Assembly (NCBI GenBank): GCA_002725095.1
Contig: PBQQ01000049.1
Span: forward strand, 2,300-7,888
DNA: 5,589 nucleotides
Source of the DNA: Gammaproteobacteria bacterium
GTDB taxonomy: Bacteria > Pseudomonadota > Gammaproteobacteria > Pseudomonadales > Azotimanducaceae
Direction of reading: 5' to 3'
Under the pieces are notes generated by a model. It made no database searches. It was not told the DNA's origin and worked only from the letters and a program-made list of their open reading frames with translations. The translations under genes and the position numbers were made by a program. Below, piece by piece: positions 1 through 5,589 of the stretch; position 1 is the stretch's first letter, and every line of letters begins with the position of its first letter.

Positions 1-189
1 CACGGGGCTGTCGGCGGGGACGTCGGCGGGTTTGTGGTTGTAGCCGTACTGAGCGGATTGGTGGAAGTCGCGTCGCCCCAAACTGCGGTACGGTTCTTTG
101 CTGTTCACAATGCCTTCATAGAGGTGGGGTTCGTTGTCGGCGCTGGCGCGGTCGATGTACTCGCGGCTGAATTCTTCTGGTATGGCCAT
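1..189 (-). CDS. Unrecognised protein, N-terminal 63 residues only (runs off the left edge)
   Basis: An open frame starts at ATG 189-187 and stays open to base 1, so only the N-terminus is visible. It begins MAIPEEFSREYIDRASADNE and continues with a hydrophilic stretch rich in Tyr, His, Asp and Arg (YEGIVNSKEPYRSLGRRDFH at about residues 24-43). There is no signal peptide or membrane segment, so a cytoplasmic soluble protein is likely. The start is supported by a G-rich Shine-Dalgarno-like run (GGGGGGGA, complement of 196-203) about six bases upstream. It lies 29 bases after the larE stop on the same strand, so it is probably the next gene of the operon. I do not recognise the family. The visible part does not resemble the N-terminus of LarC (expected to open with a DxFSGxSGDM-type motif) or of LarA. 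Reality of the gene is fairly sure; function is unknown. Confidence 0.6.
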   Translation of the reverse strand, partial: MAIPEEFSREYIDRASADNEPHLYEGIVNSKEPYRSLGRRDFHQSAQYGYNHKPADVPADSPV

Positions 190-218
190 GGCCCGTCCCC
201 CCCAGGACGCTATAAACG

Positions 219-1070
219 CTACTGCTCCCGTGCGTCGAATATATTAACCACTTGAATCTGATCCGCCCGCAAGCCTTCGTTTAATGAGCCCGAGCGGAAG
301 CCGGCCAGATCCAGTGTGACGAAGCGGTAGCCTAGGGCTTTGATGCGTTGTTCTATTAAGTCGTGATGTTGCGCAGCGAGCCCAAACTCGGCGGGCAGCA
401 CCTCTAAACGCGCCATGTCGTCGTGATGCCGTACTCGAAACTGGCTAAAGCCCAGCTCTGCCAAAATGTCTTCAGCGGCCTCTACCTTAGCCAATAGCTT
501 TTGATCGATTGCGGTGCCGTAGGGAAAGCGGCTAGACAAACAGGCGGCTTGTGGTTTGTCGGCGTTTTCGAGTCCGAGCGCGGTTGCCAGCGCGCGGATG
601 TCGGCTTTATCAAACCCGCTTTCAACCAATGGCGAGCGGATGTTGTGGTTTTCTGCGGCGATCAGTCCGGGGCGATGATCGCCAAGATCGTCCAGATTCG
701 TGCCGTTGGCGATGACCGCAACACCGCGTGCTTCTGCAATGTTCTGCAACTCTGTGTACAACGATGTTTTGCAGTGAAAGCAGCGGTTGGTTGGGTTGGC
801 GCGGTAGTCGGATTTGCTGAGCTCGTCGGTGACGATGACTTCGTGGGCGATGCCCCAGTCTTCGCTTAAACGTCTTGAAAGCGCTAAATCGGTACGTTTG
901 AGGCTGGCGGAGCCGGAAGTCACGGCGAGCGCTCGCGTGCCCAGTATCTGGCCGGCCACGTAAGCCACTAACGAACTGTCTATGCCGCCCGAAAACGCCA
1001 CAATCACCGTGTCATAGCTGGCGATGACGGTTTGCAGGTGTTGGTATTTTTGGCTCAGTTCTGGGGTCAT
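219..1070 (-). CDS. larE: LarE, ATP-dependent sulfur transferase of nickel-pincer nucleotide cofactor synthesis
   Basis: A 283-residue protein, normal length for LarE. LarE activates the carboxylates of pyridinium-3,5-biscarboxylic acid mononucleotide (the LarB product) by adenylation and converts them to thiocarboxylates, in the cytoplasm. The N-terminal PP-loop ATP pyrophosphatase domain has SGGIDS at residues 27-32. GTNLDD (123-128) and GDHRPG (130-135) follow, then CLSSRFPYG (177-185) and the C-terminal GFRSGSLN (257-264), all hallmarks of the family. Three cysteines stand out: C97 and C100 in NRCFHCK, and C177 just before SSRFPYG. In Lactobacillus plantarum LarE, as I recall it, the CxxC is replaced by WYYA and one sacrificial cysteine (C176) gives up its sulfur. 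LarE proteins with three active-site cysteines have been described as binding a [4Fe-4S] cluster, so this copy may be that type (inference). The ATG lies three bases after the larB stop with no strong ribosome site, suggesting translational coupling. The family call is secure. Confidence 0.95.
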   Translation of the reverse strand: MTPELSQKYQHLQTVIASYDTVIVAFSGGIDSSLVAYVAGQILGTRALAVTSGSASLKRTDLALSRRLSEDWGIAHEVIVTDELSKSDYRANPTNRCFHCKTSLYTELQNIAEARGVAVIANGTNLDDLGDHRPGLIAAENHNIRSPLVESGFDKADIRALATALGLENADKPQAACLSSRFPYGTAIDQKLLAKVEAAEDILAELGFSQFRVRHHDDMARLEVLPAEFGLAAQHHDLIEQRIKALGYRFVTLDLAGFRSGSLNEGLRADQIQVVNIFDAREQ

Positions 1071-1073
1071 GAT

Positions 1074-1814
1074 CTATTCTAGGCGGTTAATGCGGTTGGC
1101 TAAAAAGCCGGCACCAAACCCGTTATCAATATTTACAACCGAAATGCCCGATGCGCAACTGGTCAGCATACCCAGCAGTGCCGCAACACCGTCAAAAGCG
1201 GCGCCGTAGCCCACACTCGTGGGTACTGCGATGACCGGTTTGTCGACTAAACCACCCACCACGCTGGGCAGCGCGCCCTCCATGCCTGCAACCACGATCA
1301 GTACTTTGGCGGTGCGCAATTCGTCAATACGTGCCAGCAGTCGGTGCAATCCGGCGACCCCTACATCGTTAATGCGCATTACCGGATTGCCATAAAACTC
1401 GGCGGTGAGCGCGGCTTCCTCGGCCACGGCGATGTCCGATGTACCGGCGGTGACTACTGCAATGGTCGAGGTCTGGGGCTCTGGTGCGGTAGCGTGCCAA
1501 GTGAGCAGTTGCGCATGGCTATGGTACTGGGCGTCTGCGGGCAGATGGGTTAACGCGGCGTACGCGTCGGCGCTTAGGCGCGTGGCCAATATACTGCTGC
1601 CCCGTGCGCGCATGTGTTCAAAGATCTCGGCGATTTGCTCTGGCGTTTTGCCAGCCGCGTAAATCACCTCGGCGCTGCCGGTGCGCTGCTCACGATGGTT
1701 GTCCACCACCGTATGACCGAGGTCACTAAAATAGTGCTCGCGTATTTGCGCTTCGGTTTCCTCAATCGACAGCGCGCCGCTTTTGAACTTCTGTAAAAGG
1801 TCGTCGATGCTCAT
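1074..1814 (-). CDS. larB: LarB, pyridinium-3,5-biscarboxylic acid mononucleotide synthase
   Basis: A 246-residue protein. LarB carboxylates the pyridinium ring of nicotinic acid adenine dinucleotide and hydrolyses off AMP, the first committed step of nickel-pincer nucleotide synthesis. The N-terminal region carries EVIYAAGKT (49-57). The C-terminal half is the PurE-like (AIR carboxylase) domain: TAGTSDIAVAEEA (122-134), VVAGMEGALPSVVGGLV (174-190), VPTSVGYGA (197-205), SCASG (219-223) and VVNIDNGFGAG (226-236) are typical LarB motifs. The frame is open up to 1889, but the start is placed at ATG 1814. The sequence from there (MSIDDLLQKFKSGALSIEE) matches the usual LarB N-terminus, and a longer start would overlap the CoA-transferase gene. 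No good Shine-Dalgarno is seen; the start sits 22 bases after the upstream stop, so coupling is likely. PurE itself is excluded by length and by the LarB-specific motifs. Confidence 0.95.
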   Translation of the reverse strand: MSIDDLLQKFKSGALSIEETEAQIREHYFSDLGHTVVDNHREQRTGSAEVIYAAGKTPEQIAEIFEHMRARGSSILATRLSADAYAALTHLPADAQYHSHAQLLTWHATAPEPQTSTIAVVTAGTSDIAVAEEAALTAEFYGNPVMRINDVGVAGLHRLLARIDELRTAKVLIVVAGMEGALPSVVGGLVDKPVIAVPTSVGYGAAFDGVAALLGMLTSCASGISVVNIDNGFGAGFLANRINRLE

Positions 1815-1836
1815 GGCGGCGCGTACTACTCGATGC

Positions 1837-3066
1837 TCAGGCGTCGTTAACGATTCCGTGACTGCGCAGGTCGGCGATCTCGTCCGCACTCAGTCCCGCG
1901 TTTTCCAGCACCTGTTGCGTGTGTTCGCCCAACAATGGCGATGGCCCCTTGGGCTTAACGTCGGCGGTGCTAAAGCGCATGGGGATGTTTACGGTGGTGT
2001 AGTCGCCCAATTGCGGGTGGCTGATTTTCGGAAACATGCCTAATTCTTGGGCGTGGCTGTCCTGAGGCACTTCGTGCAAACCCATAACCGGGCCCCAGAT
2101 CAGACCGGCCTCGTCAAAGATTTTGCCCCAATCGTCGCGGCTCTTTGCAGCCAATGCGGTGTCAATTAACTCAATCAACTCGGCCATGTTTTTGTAGCGC
2201 GCAGACGGATCAACAAAGCGTGGATCGTCGATGAGTTCTTCGCAGCCCAGACATTTGACCATGCGCGGCCAATAGGCTGCGTCAGGCATCATATTGAATA
2301 CCACCCATTTGCCGTCGCCGCAGGGGAATCGATTGGCGCAGATGGCGAGCATCTGGTGTCGGGGTCGACGTCGCACTGGGGCATGATCCATGGCGGTCAC
2401 CGAATAGTCGGTGGCCTGAGTCCATACCGCGGTTTCGTAGAGCGAGGTTTCTACCGCTTGGCCTTGGCCGGTTTTTTCAGCCATACGCAACGCGCCCAGT
2501 ATTGCACCCACCATCGCAAGGCCAGTGGTGTGGTCGCCCTGAGCGGGGCGAGCCATCGGCACTACTCCGTCATCGCCTTCGCGAGAGGAATCGTAAAGAC
2601 CAGAGCGGCCAAAAAACGCCGTGACGTCGTAACCGGGGCGCCAAGCATCGGGGCCACTGGTGCCGTAGCCGGTCAGGGTAGCGTGTACGAGTTTGGGATT
2701 AATTTTGAACAAGGTCTCTGGTTCCAGACCGAATTTTTGCTGCCGCGCGGTTAAGAGGTTGCACATGAAAATATCGGCTGTGGCGACCAGTTTTCGTACC
2801 AAATCCGCACCCTCCGGTTGATCCAGTGCCACCGCGATGGACTGCTTGCCGCGGTTGTCGACGTCGAATTGGAAGTCGTAATTTTGCAGACCGTCGCTGA
2901 GGTCTGGGTTTTTAACCGGTCGGCCCATGTCGCGCATGGGGTCTCCCGTTAAGGGCTCGATTTTGATCACGGTGGCGCCCATGTCGGCCAACACAGCGGC
3001 GGCACTGGGTGCAGCCATCCAGTTATCGATTTCTAAAACGACAATGTCGTCCAGTGGTGCGGCCAT
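1837..3066 (-). CDS. Family III CoA-transferase (CaiB/BaiF), substrate unknown
   Basis: A 409-residue cytoplasmic enzyme of normal length for the family, which moves CoA between carboxylic acids through aspartyl-CoA thioester intermediates. The N-terminal Rossmann-like part has LEIDNWMAAPSAAAVLADMG followed by GATVIKIEP and GDPMRD (about residues 11-45). TGYGTSGP (132-139) follows, then the catalytic segment with GDHTTG, whose D178 is the expected nucleophile (equivalent to D169 of formyl-CoA transferase), then KTGQGQAVETSLYE (198-211). The C-terminus has the usual LGEHTQQVLE (379-388). Where alpha-methylacyl-CoA racemase has its catalytic His in GHD, this protein has PGYD (Y146), which favours a transferase over a racemase. 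The frame also allows GTG at 3072, but ATG 3066 is preferred because the GGGGAA motif then lies six bases upstream rather than touching the start. It is the first gene of the operon with larB and larE, and divergent from the transporter. Acyl donor and acceptor cannot be read from the sequence. Confidence 0.9.
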   Translation of the reverse strand: MAAPLDDIVVLEIDNWMAAPSAAAVLADMGATVIKIEPLTGDPMRDMGRPVKNPDLSDGLQNYDFQFDVDNRGKQSIAVALDQPEGADLVRKLVATADIFMCNLLTARQQKFGLEPETLFKINPKLVHATLTGYGTSGPDAWRPGYDVTAFFGRSGLYDSSREGDDGVVPMARPAQGDHTTGLAMVGAILGALRMAEKTGQGQAVETSLYETAVWTQATDYSVTAMDHAPVRRRPRHQMLAICANRFPCGDGKWVVFNMMPDAAYWPRMVKCLGCEELIDDPRFVDPSARYKNMAELIELIDTALAAKSRDDWGKIFDEAGLIWGPVMGLHEVPQDSHAQELGMFPKISHPQLGDYTTVNIPMRFSTADVKPKGPSPLLGEHTQQVLENAGLSADEIADLRSHGIVNDA

Positions 3067-3095
3067 TCTCACTTCCCCAAATTTCGCAGACTGGG

Positions 3096-3124
3096 ATTAC
3101 AACCAAGGCGTGGCGGTTACGCAA
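3096..3124 (-). promoter_or_regulatory. Candidate sigma70 promoter for the CoA-transferase-larB-larE operon
   Basis: Read on the minus strand, a -35-like TTGCGT (complement of 3119-3124, 3/6 match) is followed after exactly 17 bases by a -10-like TGTAAT (complement of 3096-3101, 5/6 match). Transcription would begin near 3089, about 20 bases before the ATG at 3066. Prediction from consensus matching only. Confidence 0.4.
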
Positions 3125-3127
3125 GTC

Positions 3128-3156
3128 TTGAATGGTTTTAGCGACGAGTTTGTAAG
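3128..3156 (+). promoter_or_regulatory. Candidate sigma70 promoter for the MFS transporter
   Basis: TTGAAT (3128-3133, 4/6 match to TTGACA), a 17-base spacer and TGTAAG (3151-3156, 4/6 match to TATAAT) point toward the transporter. The leader to the GTG at 3237 would be about 75 bases. It lies back to back with the opposite-strand candidate, so a single regulator binding here could act on both. Weak consensus evidence; no clear operator palindrome is visible. Confidence 0.3.
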
Positions 3157-3236
3157 GCATTAGCGCGTTTTTTGTCGCCAAACTGTCCGCGCTCGCTGCT
3201 GTGGTAGCATGGTCGTTTATTTTTTCAGGTTACCTG

Positions 3237-4496
3237 GTGCAAAAGCCGAAGCGGTTTCTGGGCTGGAAGATGGTTCTGGTTGCGTTTTCGGTGGACTTTG
3301 TCGCGGTCGGCTTTTTCTTCTATTCCTACGGTGTATTTTTTACTGCGATTGCCAAAGAGTTTGGTGACTCGGATCTGGGGTTATTGTTGGGCTCTCATCT
3401 GGGCGCATCACTGGGTTTGACCATAACTCATGCTGTGGGTGCTATTGCCGCACCGCTGGTTGGCCGCGCGTTAGATCGTTTTCCGCTGCGCCGCGTTATT
3501 GCCGCGGGCGCCGTATCCATGTCCGTGGGCTTTTTATTGCTGTCGCAGGTGAACTCACTGCTGGAATTCTATTTGGTTCTTGGCGTGTTCATCGGTTTTG
3601 GTGCCAGCAGTATGGGCAATCTAGCCACCAGCAAATTGGTCACTAACTGGTTTGATAAACGTCGTGGTATGGCTCTGGGTATCGCCGCGGCGGGCGTGTC
3701 GCTGTCTGGGGTGGTGATGCCTAATGTCAGTGCCTACTTGATAGAAAGTTTTAACTGGCGCTTTGGCTTCAGCGTGTTTGGCCTGTTCACTTTATTCGCG
3801 GTTGTGCCATTGGTTTTACGCTTGGTTATTTCGCGGCCTGAAGATGTGGGCTTGCGGCCAGATGGCGCTCTGCCGCGGCCGGCCGGCAGCACGGTTATTG
3901 CCGCCCCGCGCATTGGCATGCGCGATGTGGTTAGAGAGCGCAATTTCTGGGTCATTGTCGCCGCGTTCTCGCTGTTGTTTTGTTCAATGAGCGCAACACT
4001 TACCCACATGATTCCGCGTTTGGTTGGCCTTGGGGTCAGTCTTGGCGATGCCGCCAAAGTGATGTCGGTATGCGCAGGTGTGGGCGTCTTGGGCAAGCTT
4101 GGCTTTGGCTGGATTGCGGATCGCCAGTCGCTGCGACGAGTGGTGGTGTTGGTGATTATTCTGCAGTTCGCCGGCCAGTTTTTGATGTATACGAATGACG
4201 GACTCGCTTTGTTTACCCTTGGCGCCGCGATTTTCGGTCTCGGTGTGGGTGGGGTGGTGCCTATGCAAGGAGCCATCGTAGGCGCAACTTTTGGTCGCGA
4301 GCGTTTCGGGGCAGTGCTGGGGCTGATGCGTCCCGCCATGTTCCCGATCCAAATTATTGGGGTGCCGTTTGCTGGGAGGGTATTCGATGTGTATGGCTCC
4401 TATGACCCGGCTTTCCAGGTGTTCCTCTGTCTTTACGTTGCGGCGGCGGTGGCCATTTCTTTTTATCGCGCCCCCCCAAAGGTCGCAGGTATTTAG
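3237..4496 (+). CDS. MFS transporter, monocarboxylate / oxalate-formate antiporter-like
   Basis: A 419-residue inner-membrane protein with about 12 hydrophobic segments in two halves, separated by a more polar central region around residues 199-237. Family signs are the N-terminal GWKMVLVAFSVDF with FFFYSYGVFF (about 9-35), the loop GRALDRFPLRR (76-86), NWFDKRRGMALGIAAAG (137-153) and a second-half loop GWIADRQSLRR (291-301). This pattern is typical of MFS carriers resembling the monocarboxylate and oxalate/formate groups, so an organic anion is the likely substrate; this is inference from family style. The frame reaches back to GTG 3201, but GTG 3237 is chosen because AGGT (3227-3230) lies about seven bases upstream and the protein then begins MQKPKRFLGW as is usual; 3201 has no ribosome site. 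It is divergent from the CoA-transferase operon, suggesting a shared substrate. Its TAG overlaps the stop of the next, convergent gene. A run of seven C (4471-4477) lies near its 3' end. Confidence 0.88.
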   Translation: MQKPKRFLGWKMVLVAFSVDFVAVGFFFYSYGVFFTAIAKEFGDSDLGLLLGSHLGASLGLTITHAVGAIAAPLVGRALDRFPLRRVIAAGAVSMSVGFLLLSQVNSLLEFYLVLGVFIGFGASSMGNLATSKLVTNWFDKRRGMALGIAAAGVSLSGVVMPNVSAYLIESFNWRFGFSVFGLFTLFAVVPLVLRLVISRPEDVGLRPDGALPRPAGSTVIAAPRIGMRDVVRERNFWVIVAAFSLLFCSMSATLTHMIPRLVGLGVSLGDAAKVMSVCAGVGVLGKLGFGWIADRQSLRRVVVLVIILQFAGQFLMYTNDGLALFTLGAAIFGLGVGGVVPMQGAIVGATFGRERFGAVLGLMRPAMFPIQIIGVPFAGRVFDVYGSYDPAFQVFLCLYVAAAVAISFYRAPPKVAGI

Positions 4497-4786
4497 CCGA
4501 AGTGTGCTTTTAGCAAATCCAATTGCAGAGCACCGCTGAACTGGCAGCGTAAATTCAAGGCTTCGCGCAACACGTGCTCCGCAATGTAGGGTTCGAAGCT
4601 GGTGCGGTTGAACGGTGCAATGTCGGTGAATTCCAACTCGATGGAATAGCCCTGATTTACCGGCAATGCCGTAACCGTACTGTTGGGTATGACCTCGCTT
4701 AATTCTGCAAGCAACGCTTGTTTAGTCTCGCGAGTCGGGATTATGCCTCGCGCGAGGTATTTTAGGGTACAACTGGTTTTAGCCAC
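4493..4786 (-). CDS. Small conserved-looking hypothetical protein, 97 residues
   Basis: The protein starts MAKTSCTLKYLARGIIPTRE and ends in LLKAHFG. I do not recognise it. It is soluble, without signal peptide or membrane segment. The pattern suggests alternating helix and strand: a helix around residues 19-31, a strand at 46-54 (GYSIELEFT), a long helix at about 63-79 and a short C-terminal helix; two cysteines (C6, C81) are present. The chosen start is GTG 4786, with GAG seven or so bases upstream. The frame extends to an ATG at 4843, but the extra residues are an Arg-rich run without protein-like character. Its TAA shares bases with the transporter's TAG. Coding reality is likely from the protein-like composition and neat fit between neighbours, but a shadow frame cannot be excluded. 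A longer overlapping minus-strand frame (4762-5385) is only the antisense of the next gene. Confidence 0.55.
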   Translation of the reverse strand: MAKTSCTLKYLARGIIPTRETKQALLAELSEVIPNSTVTALPVNQGYSIELEFTDIAPFNRTSFEPYIAEHVLREALNLRCQFSGALQLDLLKAHFG

Positions 4787-4859
4787 GCCGGTCTCATTTT
4801 GTCTGCGCCTGTGGCGCCGCAGTGTGCCCCCAGTTTGCTGCACTGAAAAGAAAAAGCCG

Positions 4860-4865
4860 CATAAT
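4860..4865 (+). promoter_or_regulatory. Possible -10 element upstream of the secreted propeller gene
   Basis: CATAAT matches TATAAT at 5 of 6 positions and lies 25 bases before the ATG at 4891. No convincing -35 is found: TTGCTG at 4835-4840 would need a 19-base spacer and matches at only three positions. Low confidence. Confidence 0.2.
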
Positions 4866-4890
4866 CACTGACACTACAGATTGGAGAAAG

Positions 4891-5589
4891 ATGATGGGGC
4901 GTTGCTTCATATTTCTGGCTGCCGTGCTGTTTGGTGCCTGTGTTCAGGCTCAAACGACAGAGCGGTTGACGATTACTCGACTCGGTGACGGGCCCATCGT
5001 TTACCCTGAACTCGACCCAAGCATTGGGTTCAATATTCAAGGCCCGTCGGTGATTCGAGTGCCCGAGTGGGTGGACAATGCATTGGGCAAATACTACCTG
5101 TACTTTGCCGACCATAAGGGCCACTACATTCGTTTGGCCTATGCCGATAAGGTTACCGGGCCGTGGCAGATTCATGTGCCGGGGACCTTGGCTATTGAGG
5201 ACTCGCACTTTCTCACAGCCCGGCCCGATGTCAGCGACAAGCAACGGCGTGATTATGCGGCGTATTTTGCCAGTACCGGTGAGCGCTTTCCCCACGATCG
5301 AATGATTGATCTCACGGTGCCACACATCGCTTCGCCCGATGTGCACGTGGACGACGCTAATCAACGCATTGTGATGTACTACCACGGTTTAGACGCGCTG
5401 GCCTCGCAGGTGTCGAGGGCGGCGCTGTCCAGTGACGGCATTAACTTTGTGGCGCGGCCCGAAATACTGGGTCGTACCTACTGGCGGGGCTTCGACTGGC
5501 AAGGGCAGCGTTATGGTTTGGCGATGCCCGGGCAGTTTTATCGCTCTGAGGACCCCTTGGCTGGGTTTGTTGAGGGGCCGCTGTTGTTT
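4891..5589 (+). CDS. Secreted GH43-like five-bladed beta-propeller protein, N-terminal 233 residues (runs off the right edge)
   Basis: The frame is open from ATG 4891 to the last base. Residues 1-20 form a Sec signal peptide: MMGRC, a hydrophobic core FIFLAAVLFG, and a likely cleavage after VQA (residue 20), so the product is exported to the periplasm or outside. The mature part has repeated propeller-strand motifs: GPSVIRVPEW (51-60), GKYYLYFADHKGHYIRLAYA (66-85) with KVTGPW (87-92), HIASPDVHVD (145-154), RIVMYYHG (159-166), ALSSDGINF (178-186) and YGLAMPGQFYRS (208-219). This resembles glycoside hydrolase family 43/32-like propeller proteins, many annotated only as hypothetical, so action on a glycan is an inference and catalytic residues are not assigned. 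A Shine-Dalgarno GGAG (4883-4886) lies four bases before ATG 4891 and seven before ATG 4894; the second may be the true start. The FGAC segment (14-17) is a poor lipobox, so a lipoprotein is less likely. No functional link to the other genes is evident. Confidence 0.7.
   Translation, partial: MMGRCFIFLAAVLFGACVQAQTTERLTITRLGDGPIVYPELDPSIGFNIQGPSVIRVPEWVDNALGKYYLYFADHKGHYIRLAYADKVTGPWQIHVPGTLAIEDSHFLTARPDVSDKQRRDYAAYFASTGERFPHDRMIDLTVPHIASPDVHVDDANQRIVMYYHGLDALASQVSRAALSSDGINFVARPEILGRTYWRGFDWQGQRYGLAMPGQFYRSEDPLAGFVEGPLLF

Noticed and set aside
207..220. ACGCT direct repeat between larE and the left-hand gene
   Set aside because: Five bases repeated once is within chance and matches no known site.
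1815..1889. Longer larB start giving 271 residues
   Set aside because: It would overlap the CoA-transferase end by 53 bases and adds a stretch unlike LarB N-termini; ATG 1814 fits the family.
2356..2754. 132-residue open frame on the plus strand
   Set aside because: It lies inside the well-supported CoA-transferase gene on the other strand and has no protein-like motifs.
3201..3236. Upstream GTG start for the transporter
   Set aside because: There is no Shine-Dalgarno sequence before 3201, while GTG 3237 has AGGT at good spacing; it remains possible.
3734..4339. 201-residue open frame on the minus strand
   Set aside because: It is antisense to the transporter; its product is a Pro/Thr/Arg/Lys-rich sequence typical of a shadow frame, with no domain.
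4803..4822. Imperfect inverted repeat CTGCGCC / GGCGCCGCAG as a terminator
   Set aside because: The stem is short with a bulge and no T run follows on either strand; it lies just upstream of both flanking gene starts, where a terminator is not expected.
4762..5385. 207-residue open frame on the minus strand
   Set aside because: It is antisense to the secreted propeller gene, whose signal peptide, ribosome site and conserved motifs are convincing; the minus-strand product shows no family features.

Overview
The window looks like a chromosomal segment from a free-living, probably marine gammaproteobacterium. This rests only on moderate-to-high GC, tightly packed genes and the style of the protein families; there is no rRNA or other taxonomic marker. 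I see no tRNA, rRNA, CRISPR array, insertion sequence or phage gene.

Layout. The left 3.07 kb is one run of four genes on the minus strand. In transcription order these are a family III (CaiB/BaiF) CoA-transferase (3066 to 1837), larB (1814 to 1074), larE (1070 to 219) and the first 63 codons of an unrecognised protein that leaves the window at base 1. The gaps are 22, 3 and 29 bases, so this is very likely an operon. A 170-base divergent intergenic region (3067-3236) has sigma70-like promoter candidates in both directions. It separates the operon from a plus-strand major facilitator superfamily (MFS) transporter (3237-4496). The transporter converges on a small minus-strand gene for a 97-residue protein of unknown function, and their stop codons share bases. 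After a further ~104-base gap, a plus-strand gene for a secreted glycoside-hydrolase-43-like beta-propeller protein begins at 4891 and runs off the right edge.

How the genes may work together. LarB and LarE carry out two of the three steps that make the nickel-pincer nucleotide (NPN) cofactor of lactate racemase and related LarA-type racemases and epimerases. Neither the nickel insertase LarC nor an apoenzyme LarA is in the window. The operon partner is a CoA-transferase that has the nucleophilic aspartate and lacks the histidine of the racemase branch. The divergent transporter resembles the monocarboxylate/oxalate-formate antiporter groups. A reasonable inference is uptake of a carboxylic or hydroxy acid, NPN-dependent isomerisation and CoA activation. 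The substrate is unknown, and the truncated fourth gene could be part of the same pathway. This linkage is the most interesting aspect of the window, and it is a hypothesis, not a demonstrated system.
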